From Holophagales bacterium (GTDB lineage Bacteria > Acidobacteriota > Thermoanaerobaculia > UBA5066): a stretch of 64,000 bases of DNA. Position 1 is the stretch's first letter, and every line of letters begins with the position of its first letter. A model generated the notes under the pieces. It was not told the DNA's origin and did no database searches. It saw nothing but the letters and a program-made list of their open reading frames with translations. Positions 26,958 to 32,665 of this stretch are shown in pieces. A program made the translations under genes and the position numbers. Where the stretch lies: positions 1-64,000 of the forward strand of contig JADJZB010000011.1 of assembly GCA_016719485.1 (NCBI GenBank). Direction: 5' to 3'.

Positions 26958-26982
26958 CTGAATAGCGGGTTTCGTTATTCAG
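26958..26982. promoter_or_regulatory. AT-rich inverted repeat before the Fic gene
   Basis: CTGAATA, eleven bases, TATTCAG: perfect 7-base arms, 26-50 bases upstream of the Fic ATG (26932). It stands out in GC-rich DNA. The arm sequence also offers -10-like hexamers. Probable operator for the Fic protein's own winged helix (inference). Confidence 0.5.
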
Positions 26983-27071
26983 TGTTTCCGTATGAAGTCT
27001 AAACAACGAGAGAGGAAGGCGCCAGGGGTGGGCAGGTTCCCGAAACCTGATCCTCGCAGTCCAGCCGGGCG

Positions 27072-27452
27072 TCAGGGCTCCCGAGGCTCCGTGCCCAGGC
27101 CGAGGAACAGCCGGAGCCCTTCGTCGATCGCTTCCATCACGGCGGCGTCGAGCGGACGATAGGCCGCGACGATGCGGCGCTTGTCGATGGACCGAACCTG
27201 GTCGGTCAACGCCCACGAGTCCTTCCGCAGACCGCCGGAGCCGGCCGACACCTTCGGATAGAGCGCACCACGTCCTTCCGTCCCGGTGAGGGGAACGACG
27301 CCGACGAGGGCGTAGCGCTGGTCGGCGGCAATGACGGGGTCGCTGACGATGACGCAGGGTCGCGCGTTCTTCTGTTCGTGCCCGATGGTCGGGTCGAGGT
27401 CAACGAGGACGACGGTGCCGCGTTCGAGCCGCACGACTAGACCTCGCGCCAT
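27072..27452 (-). CDS. MazF/PemK-type endoribonuclease toxin
   Basis: 126-residue MazF/PemK-like mRNA interferase: RGTVVLVDLDPTIGHEQKNARPCVIVSD, then VGVVPLTG and SWALTDQVRSIDKRRI, matching the SH3-like fold with conserved RPC-V-VSD and DQ-R. ATG 27452 lies inside the last codons of the upstream antitoxin (16-base overlap), giving antitoxin-toxin order. Expected to cleave mRNA unless bound by the antitoxin. Confidence 0.85.
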   Translation of the reverse strand: MARGLVVRLERGTVVLVDLDPTIGHEQKNARPCVIVSDPVIAADQRYALVGVVPLTGTEGRGALYPKVSAGSGGLRKDSWALTDQVRSIDKRRIVAAYRPLDAAVMEAIDEGLRLFLGLGTEPREP

Positions 27453-27736
27453 CCCTTTCCTTCCACCCACCGGACGCGACGGCCCTGCTCGGGCTCGAGG
27501 AGACCCTCGGCGTCCTCGGCGGGCAGGGTCCGTCCCCACTCTCCGACTCCGGCCTCGGCAATCACGCCGCTCTCGGGGTGCGGAGAGGAAAGGGAGACAC
27601 GAAGTGCAGCCCGTCGCCGGCGGGCCAGTTCCCGCGTGACGGCGTCCAGAACGAACCGGCTCCTGTTGGAGGCCAGCCGGTCCATCTCGGCGAGGACGCC
27701 TTCCGGGAGCGTGACGGTGACCCTGGAGAGGTTCAT
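27437..27736 (-). CDS. Ribbon-helix-helix antitoxin of the first MazEF-like pair
   Basis: 99-residue antitoxin: the N-terminal ribbon-helix-helix (SRVTVTLPEGVLAEMDRLASNRSRFVLDAVTREL) binds DNA, and the C-terminal tail (EPEQGRRVRWVEGKGW) probably wraps the toxin. It overlaps the toxin by 16 bases. Ribosome binding site GAAGGAG lies nine bases upstream. Just before it (27749-27775) the DNA turns AT-rich with the palindrome TGATATGATCA, a plausible promoter/operator. Confidence 0.78.
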   Translation of the reverse strand: MNLSRVTVTLPEGVLAEMDRLASNRSRFVLDAVTRELARRRRAALRVSLSSPHPESGVIAEAGVGEWGRTLPAEDAEGLLEPEQGRRVRWVEGKGWREV

Positions 27737-27810
27737 CCGGGGCTCCTTCGTGTGATCATATCAATGCTCATACTCACTTGTCGGCGAAGGAGGCCTCCCT
27801 CGCGACCGCG

Positions 27811-27832
27811 GAGGACCTGATGTTCTGGTGAG
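27811..27832. repeat. Duplicate of a gene tail found at 30119-30140
   Basis: GAGGACCTGATGTTCTGGTG plus two bases here is identical to 30119-30140, the end of the 56-codon ORF at 29969 (EDLMFW and stop). The flanks also agree partly (GCGAC before, ACGG and CAGG after). Only the tail is present, so this is a relic of another copy of that small gene. Confidence 0.6.
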
Positions 27833-27870
27833 ACGGCAGGAATGGGGGGCGGAGCGCGAGCGTGGAGGAC

Positions 27871-28167
27871 CTAGCGCCGCTGCCTCGCCTTCTCGAGCCA
27901 CTCGGCGTCGAGGAGGTCCTGCGGGCGCCCGCAGGCCCGCTTGGAATCGAGGAGGTCGTCCACCTCGACCCCTTCGAGCGGCGCCCCGAAACGCGCGAGC
28001 GCTTCCCAGGCCCGCTTCGCGTTCTCGAGCGTCGGCTCGACCCAGAGGTCGATGTCCTTCTTGTACCGGGGGACGGCGTGGAACGTGACCGCGTGGGCCC
28101 CGACGACGAGGAAACGGACCTCAGCCGCGGAAAACGCGGACAGCAGATCTCTGAAGTCGGGGTTCAG
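27871..28167 (-). pseudogene. Nucleotidyltransferase-fold protein with an internal deletion
   Basis: About 98 codons from a CTG or other non-standard start at 28167 (LNPDFRDLLSAF); the frame is open to ATG 28239. It has the nucleotidyltransferase core FLVVGAHAVTFH and KDIDLWVEPT, then jumps from FGAPLEGVEVDDL to KRACGRPQDLLDAEWLE. In related proteins the intervening region with the third acidic strand (about 60-70 residues) is present, so an internal deletion is likely. Without it the protein should be inactive. It overlaps the small gene upstream. Confidence 0.6.
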
Positions 28168-28309
28168 GCCCCACCTCTCCCCGGAATGCCCGGGCTTCGC
28201 CCACCATCTGCCAGACGGCGGCAAGCCGCCCCTCGGCACCCACCTCGCGCCAGAAATCGAGGTCGAAAGACCCGTCGTCGTTCGAAGCGTCTCGCAGCAC
28301 GCGGACCAT
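28121..28309 (-). CDS. Small partner protein of the nucleotidyltransferase
   Basis: 62 residues from ATG 28309 (MVRVLRDASNDDGSFDLDFW), or 76 from GTG 28351. The core FDLDFWREVGAEGRLAAVWQMVGEA and the end RLQRSAVRV are typical of a small protein encoded just before nucleotidyltransferase-fold genes of this type, probably an antitoxin/toxin partner. It seems intact although its partner is deleted internally. Confidence 0.6.
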   Translation of the reverse strand: MVRVLRDASNDDGSFDLDFWREVGAEGRLAAVWQMVGEARAFRGEVGPEPRLQRSAVRVFRG

Positions 28310-28383
28310 TCGGACGGGTTCCCTCTCGCCTTCCGCAGCCTCGCTCTTCACTTCGCCATTATCCCGCGCTCCTGCCGTCCTCG

Positions 28384-28415
28384 CTACCTGCTGAACCCCG
28401 CCGCGGGCGCCATGA
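28384..28415. repeat. 32-base tail repeat, second copy at 23431-23462
   Basis: The stop codon and last nine codons of the ABM gene (CTGAACCCCGCCGCGGGCGC on +, plus flanks) match 23431-23462 with one mismatch in 32 bases, although the genes upstream of the tail are unrelated. I know of no element with this sequence. Confidence 0.7.
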
Positions 28416-28743
28416 CGACCGGGTTGAAAGGGGCGAGCGCGGCCTTCACCTCGTCGCTCGGGGAGCCGTAGAGGACGAGGCGGACGGGGGTGAGGACGTC
28501 GAAGAAGCGGGCGGCGTAACGGCCGCCGAATGTGGCGGCGTGACCCATCGCCGCGGCGGAGTCGGCGTAGCGCTCCCAGAGGTGGCACTGCCGGCCGTCG
28601 GCGCTCAGGCTCCACTCGTAGTCGAGCGTGCCGGGCTCGTTCGCCTCGGTGGCGGCGGCCATCTCGGCCATCAGCGCGCGGAACTCCTCGTCGCGGCCCT
28701 CGCGGACCTGCAGCTCAAGCATCCAGCAGACGCGGGTGTTCAT
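28384..28743 (-). CDS. Antibiotic biosynthesis monooxygenase (ABM)-type protein
   Basis: 119-residue ferredoxin-like ABM-domain protein; relatives are quinol or heme monooxygenases acting without cofactors. Pattern: VCWMLELQVREGRDEEFRALMAEM, then GTLDYEWSLSADGRQCHLWERYAD, and AATFGGRYAARFFDVLTP. It ends with the tail APAAGFSR and TAG that is shared by the unrelated relic at 23431. Stand-alone gene; substrate unknown. Confidence 0.75.
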   Translation of the reverse strand: MNTRVCWMLELQVREGRDEEFRALMAEMAAATEANEPGTLDYEWSLSADGRQCHLWERYADSAAAMGHAATFGGRYAARFFDVLTPVRLVLYGSPSDEVKAALAPFNPVVMAPAAGFSR

Positions 28744-28905
28744 GTTCGCCCCTTTCCCGGAAGGCTACCCTCGCCTGCGCCTCCTCGGCAAAGGGGAGTC
28801 AGGCGCACTTGCTGCAGGCACTGGGCCTCGCGCCGGCACCTCCCCTTGCCCGAGTGTTATGCCACTCCTATTATGTCGGTCATGTCGAGCCGCCCCACGC
28901 CCCCG

Positions 28906-29145
28906 ATGAAGCGCACCACCGTGATGCTGCCGGCCGACCTCCGTCGCCGGGCCTTCGTCCGTGCCCGCGAGCGGGGGGTTTCGCTCGGGGAGCTGATTCG
29001 CGAGTCACTCGACTCGGCTCTCCCGACGGCTGCACCGGTTCGGGCCGACGACCCTCTCTTTGCCGACGCCGCCGTCTTTTCGGGGAAGGCACCGAAGGAC
29101 CTTTCGGCCGCACACGACCGCTACCTGTACGGTGAGGACGCGTGA
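28906..29145 (+). CDS. CopG/RHH-like antitoxin of a VapBC-type pair
   Basis: 79-residue antitoxin: MKRTTVMLPADLRRRAFVRARERGVSLGELIRESL is a ribbon-helix-helix DNA-binding domain, and the tail (DDPLFADAAVFSGKAPKDLSAAHD) is typical of antitoxins paired with PIN toxins. ATG 28906 chosen by the domain start; ATG 28882 or 28873 are possible. Its stop overlaps the toxin GTG (GTGA). It probably represses its own promoter. Confidence 0.8.
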   Translation: MKRTTVMLPADLRRRAFVRARERGVSLGELIRESLDSALPTAAPVRADDPLFADAAVFSGKAPKDLSAAHDRYLYGEDA

Positions 29146-29543
29146 TCTTCGTCGACACGGGAGCCTTCCTCGCCCGGCACGTCTCACACGACCAGTTTCA
29201 CGCGAAGGCCCGGCGGGCGTGGAAGGAGCTCGAGAAGGCGAAGTCGCCGCTCTTCACGAGCAGCTTCGTCCTGGACGAGACGTTCACGCTGCTCGCGCGG
29301 CGCACTTCCTACCCCTTCGCCGCCGATCGGGCCGAGGCGGCTTACGCGTCCCGGGTCCTGACCATCCTCCGTCCCGACGCCGCGGACGAACAGTCCGCCC
29401 TGGCACTATTCCGGAAGCTGGCAGACCAGGAGGTGAGCTTCACCGACTGCGTGTCGTTCTCCCTGATGCGCCGGCACAGGCTCACTCGCGTCTTCACCTT
29501 CGACCGCCATTTCGCGGCGGCCGGGTTCACCGTCTGGCCGTGA
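29142..29543 (+). CDS. PIN-domain ribonuclease toxin (VapC-like)
   Basis: 133-residue PIN-domain toxin. The acidic residues of the active site are seen in MIFVDTGAFLA (Asp5), SSFVLDETFTLL (Asp/Glu near 44) and SFTDCVSFSLM (Asp near 105) with FTFDRHF near the end. The GTG start overlaps the antitoxin stop. Expected to cleave tRNA or other RNA when freed from its antitoxin. Confidence 0.85.
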   Translation: MIFVDTGAFLARHVSHDQFHAKARRAWKELEKAKSPLFTSSFVLDETFTLLARRTSYPFAADRAEAAYASRVLTILRPDAADEQSALALFRKLADQEVSFTDCVSFSLMRRHRLTRVFTFDRHFAAAGFTVWP

Positions 29544-29596
29544 CCCTCCGGACGCCATCTGTCCACCCCCGCGCCGTAGCTTTCCCTCTGGCCCGG

Positions 29597-29760
29597 CGAG
29601 ATAATCCTCGTGGTGCCGGGGCCCTTCCCGGCACGGTTCTTTGAGCAACAGGCAGCCCTGCGCCCGGGCGCCGGCTGAAGAGGGCAGGAGCCGGCTCCGA
29701 CCTGGCCCGCCGGTCGAGCCCGCGACCCGAGGTGGTGCAGAGCCGGGGCCGGGTCCCGTT
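29597..29760 (+). ncRNA. Candidate structured RNA, copy B
   Basis: Second copy of the element at 17391. GAGATAAT (29598-29605), hairpin 1 GTGCCGGG/CCCGGCAC (29613-29620 with 29627-29634), GGTTCTTTGAGCAACA, hairpin 2 from GGCAGCCC (29651-29658) pairing GGGC and GCC around a bulged A, then GGCTGAAGAGGGCAGGAG. Promoter-like bases upstream (CTTTCC, 14 bases, GATAAT) match copy A in spacing. Unlike copy A it is not followed by a MoxR operon but by a 56-codon ORF at 29969. The extent of the 3' end is a guess. Confidence 0.48.
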
Positions 29761-29968
29761 CTCGGCATCCCCGGAGGGACCGCGGGGCCGAAGAGATCGC
29801 GCCCTTCACAGGCGATCACCGGCCTGGGGGCGCGTTCCAGGCCGCGATGCCGCCCGAGGAGTACGAGCGGATCGGAATGCGTTCGACAGGCGGGCCAGAG
29901 CCCTGGCCGACGGCCGTTGATCCAGCGTTCCCGGCCGCGACGGGACATCCCCGTGGCTCCAGAAGGAG

Positions 29969-30139
29969 ATGGCGGACGTGCTGCCCGCCGAGGTCGTCTC
30001 CCGCTTCTGCCGCTGGGAGGCGACGTGCATCAACGGCCACGTGCTGCGCCTCGAGGAGAAGTACCGGCCCAGGGTGATCGCGATGCTCCTCAGGGCCGGC
30101 TACGAGGTCGTGCGACGGGAGGACCTGATGTTCTGGTGA
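29969..30139 (+). CDS. Small protein, 56 residues
   Basis: MADVLPAEVVSRFCRWEATC then HVLRLEEKYRPRVIAML and GYEVVRREDLMFW. A helical, basic small protein of unknown function. AAGGAG lies immediately before the ATG, unusually close, so the real start may be GTG 29978 (ninth base onward) with normal spacing. The tail is duplicated at 27811. It is the only gene-like sequence after RNA copy B. Confidence 0.5.
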   Translation: MADVLPAEVVSRFCRWEATCINGHVLRLEEKYRPRVIAMLLRAGYEVVRREDLMFW

Positions 30140-30197
30140 GGGGACGGGCAGGGCCGCGGTTCGTGTACTGACGCGAGAGGGAGAGGCCTGTGCCGGA

Positions 30198-30545
30198 TCA
30201 GAGCCCGAGCAGGAACCGGACGACCTCCTCGACCCGTTGCAGCGTGGTCCTGGAGACGGCGCCCGAGCGCCGGACGAGCCGCTCCCGCGCGATCGTCCGC
30301 ACCTGGTCGGCCAGGATGGCGGAGCGGCTCTCGAGCCCGCCCTCCGGCGCCTGCACTTCGACGTGCGAAGGAATGGGGCGGACGGTCGAGGTGACGGGAA
30401 GCACCGTCACGAGCTCGGCCGGACCGCCGTTGAAACTGTCGACCGAGAGCACGAGCACCGGGCGCGTGCCGCGCTGCTCGTGTCCGCGGGTCGGGTTGAG
30501 GTCTGCGAACCAGACCTCCCCTCGGCGAGGGAAGGACGTGATCAC
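30198..30545 (-). CDS. MazF/PemK-type toxin, second pair
   Basis: 115-residue MazF-like mRNA interferase, GTG start 30545: FPRRGEVWFADLNPTRGHEQRGTRPVLVLSVD, VTVLPVTST and AILADQVRTIARERLV carry the family's conserved RGxVW, H-Q-GTRP-LV and DQ-R. The GTG overlaps the antitoxin stop (GTGA). The C-terminus (LQRVEEVVRFLLGL) is the usual helix. Confidence 0.86.
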   Translation of the reverse strand: MITSFPRRGEVWFADLNPTRGHEQRGTRPVLVLSVDSFNGGPAELVTVLPVTSTVRPIPSHVEVQAPEGGLESRSAILADQVRTIARERLVRRSGAVSRTTLQRVEEVVRFLLGL

Positions 30546-30823
30546 CGCTTCTTCCTGCGGGGCGGCTTCGTCTTCTTTGGAACGCCATCTTCGAGCGTCG
30601 AATCCCAGGCCTCCCGCTCGGCGAGGTGGCCCTTCCACGCGGCCGTCTCCTCCCGCAGGAGGGAGTAACCGGCGTTCACCCGGGCCACGAACCGCTCGCG
30701 CCGGTAGAGCTCGAGCGCTTCGACGAGGATCCCCGTCAGCGTCGAGTGCTCTTGCTCCGCGAAGCCTCGAAGCTCCTCGTGCATCCCGGCCGGAATCCGG
30801 ATGGTGGTCGAGGCCGACTTCAT
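30542..30823 (-). CDS. Ribbon-helix-helix antitoxin, second MazEF-like pair
   Basis: 93-residue antitoxin: STTIRIPAGMHEELRGFAEQEHSTLTGILVEALELY is an Arc/CopG ribbon-helix-helix, followed by an acidic/basic tail ending KKTKPPRRKKR. Starts at ATG 30823, with the start codon inside a perfect inverted repeat and no ribosome binding site, so a leaderless message repressed by its own product is plausible. Divergent from the AbrB/PIN pair. Confidence 0.8.
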   Translation of the reverse strand: MKSASTTIRIPAGMHEELRGFAEQEHSTLTGILVEALELYRRERFVARVNAGYSLLREETAAWKGHLAEREAWDSTLEDGVPKKTKPPRRKKR

Positions 30824-30842
30824 GTCTACAGATTAGTAGACA
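30823..30842. promoter_or_regulatory. Operator overlapping the antitoxin start
   Basis: TGTCTACAGATTAGTAGACA: perfect 7-base arms around six bases, overlapping the antitoxin ATG. On the minus strand TAATCT lies six bases before the ATG and TTGCCC 17 bases further upstream, so RNA polymerase and repressor sites would overlap. The promoter assignment is tentative; the palindrome is certain. Confidence 0.6.
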
Positions 30843-30898
30843 TCAGCGTCCGGGGCAAGCTCCGAGGTCCAACGGGTAAACTTGCGCCGAGGTGGCAG

Positions 30899-31147
30899 AT
30901 GAACGAGATTACGGCACATATCGACGTATCTGGCAGACTCGTCATTCCTGCCGCACTCCGGCGGAACCTCGGCCTGATGCCCGGGGCGAGCGTCACCCTC
31001 CGCGTGGCCGGCGGGGAGCTGCGCGTCGTGGCGAGGAGCGAGGCCGTCAAGGCCGCGCAGGCGCGCGTTCGACGCTACGTGAAGCCCGGACGAAGCCTGG
31101 CGGGCGAGCTGATCGCCGAACGGCGGGCGGAGTGGCGGCGTGGCTAG
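30899..31147 (+). CDS. AbrB/MazE-type antitoxin
   Basis: 82-residue protein with an N-terminal swapped-hairpin AbrB domain (ITAHIDVSGRLVIPAALRRNLGLMPGASVTLRV, residues 4-36) and a C-terminal helix ending GELIAERRAEWRRG that would bind the PIN toxin. GAGGTGG precedes ATG 30899. It overlaps the PIN gene by eight bases. The divergent MazE-like gene starts 75 bases away, so both share a promoter region. Confidence 0.82.
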   Translation: MNEITAHIDVSGRLVIPAALRRNLGLMPGASVTLRVAGGELRVVARSEAVKAAQARVRRYVKPGRSLAGELIAERRAEWRRG

Positions 31148-31523
31148 GGTCGTCCTCGACGCCTCCGCGATCCTCGTCCTGCTGAACGACGAGCCGGGGG
31201 CGGCCGCCGTGGCCCAGGCACTGGAGGACGCGGCCGTGAGCGCCGTGAACCTCTCCGAGGTCGTCGCGAAGCTCCTCGAATCCGGAATGCCTCGCGAGGA
31301 GGCGGAGGATGCCCTCGGCGGGCTCGGGCTCGACGTGCGCGCCTTCGACGAGCGGGCGGCCTGGGCGGCGGGCGCGCTTCGAGCGGGGACGAGGAAGGCC
31401 GGCCTCTCTCTCGGCGACAGGGCCTGCCTGGCGCTCGCGAGAGATCTCGGCGTTCCGGCCGTGACTTCTGATTCTGCGTGGACGAAGGTCTCTGCGGGCG
31501 TGGAGATCCGGCTGCTCAGATGA
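31140..31523 (+). CDS. PIN-domain toxin (VapC-like), second pair
   Basis: 127-residue PIN-domain ribonuclease: VVLDASAILVLLNDEPG (Asp6), AVNLSEVVAKLLE (Glu near 42), SLGDRACLALARDLG (Asp near 93) and VTSDSAW (Asp near 110) give the four-acid active site. GTG start 31140 inside the antitoxin 3' end. It is the last module of the toxin-antitoxin array. Confidence 0.87.
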   Translation: MARVVLDASAILVLLNDEPGAAAVAQALEDAAVSAVNLSEVVAKLLESGMPREEAEDALGGLGLDVRAFDERAAWAAGALRAGTRKAGLSLGDRACLALARDLGVPAVTSDSAWTKVSAGVEIRLLR

Positions 31524-31651
31524 GGCCAGGAGAAACACCCTCGCCCGGATCGGCCTCGACGAACTCGCGGATCGCGGCCCCCTCGGACGCCATCCGTCCG
31601 AGAGTGGGGGCCACCCTTCCCATCGTGACGGAAGAAAGGCGGGAACAGGGA

Positions 31652-32641
31652 ATGACGGAGCTCGGGCAGCCCCTGGAGCGTCGGACCTTCGAGGCACGGA
31701 GCCTCTATGCCGCTCACCCTCCTCTGCTTCACGACCCGAACAAGCGGGTCGTCCTCGAGGTCGCCTGCCCGCCGGGGTCGTCGCACGGAGGGCGGATCGT
31801 CGCCTCGAGGTGGGCCGCGATGCCACTGCCCGGGACGCTCGCCGTCGCATCGGCGATCGGGCGCGTGGTGCGTCACGACGGCTTCTACGACTACCGGCCG
31901 GTCCTCACGGCGGCAGGGGCGGTCGAGTGGCACGTGAACTTCGCCGATCCCCATCTCTTCTTCGCCTACGGGAGCTCCCTCTTCGCGCAGGACGAGATCC
32001 AGGTCGCGGAGCACCCGATCCTCGGCTCTCTCAGGGAAGCGCTGCTGGCGGAGGGGGCGGCCGCGCTGACCGTCGAGCGGGGCCGGCCGACGCCGGTGCT
32101 GGTGGCGGGCGCCCAGCGCCGCTGCCACGTCGCCACGGACCCCGACCCGGCAGAGGGACGCCCGAGGGGCCTTTACGGGAACGAGTTCGGGAGGGCCGCA
32201 GCCGAGGTTGTCCGGCGTGCCACGAGGCGCATCGACCCGCCGACGGTGACGAACATCATCGCGATGGCCGCGCCGGCGGGGGGGCACGGCCCGTACTCGG
32301 ACGGGCAGATCACGCACGTCCTGACGACGGCCTTCACCGGCTTTCGGGCCGCCGTCCTCGAGAGCGGCGCCGGCCCGGTCGCGGTCCACACCGGCTTCTG
32401 GGGGTGCGGGGCGTTCGGCGGAAACCGGGTCCTGATGGCGATGCTGCAGGTGATCGCGGCCGGCGCCGCGGGCGTCGCCCGGCTCGTCTTCCATGCGCCG
32501 GGTACGTCGGGAGCCGCTTCACTCGACGCTGCGCTGCGGCTGACCCGGGGGAACCTCGGAGGCGCGCCATCGAGCGCCGCCGACCTGGTCCGCCGGATCG
32601 CCGCGCTGGCGCTCGCGTGGGGCGAGAGCGACGGCAACTGA
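31652..32641 (+). CDS. Poly(ADP-ribose) glycohydrolase (PARG)-like protein
   Basis: 329-residue protein whose C-terminal part resembles the PARG catalytic C-terminal region: TNIIAMAAPAGGHGPYSDGQITHVLTTAFTGF, then AVHTGFWGCGAFGGNRVLMAMLQVIAA, where VHTG-WGCGAFGG is the recognisable block. The canonical GGGX(6-8)QEE signature is not evident; YGSSLFAQDEIQVAEH may be its counterpart. Possibly removes ADP-ribose or binds it. ATG 31652 chosen by domain start and GGGAACAGGGA upstream; the frame is open to 31478. It sits at the junction of accessory and core regions. Confidence 0.6.
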   Translation: MTELGQPLERRTFEARSLYAAHPPLLHDPNKRVVLEVACPPGSSHGGRIVASRWAAMPLPGTLAVASAIGRVVRHDGFYDYRPVLTAAGAVEWHVNFADPHLFFAYGSSLFAQDEIQVAEHPILGSLREALLAEGAAALTVERGRPTPVLVAGAQRRCHVATDPDPAEGRPRGLYGNEFGRAAAEVVRRATRRIDPPTVTNIIAMAAPAGGHGPYSDGQITHVLTTAFTGFRAAVLESGAGPVAVHTGFWGCGAFGGNRVLMAMLQVIAAGAAGVARLVFHAPGTSGAASLDAALRLTRGNLGGAPSSAADLVRRIAALALAWGESDGN

Positions 32642-32665
32642 CCGCTGCCGCACTCCTCCCTTCGC

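Noticed and set aside
22000..31500. Integron cassette array
   Set aside because: No integrase gene and no recognisable attC core sites or consistent orientation; only repeated gene tails were found.
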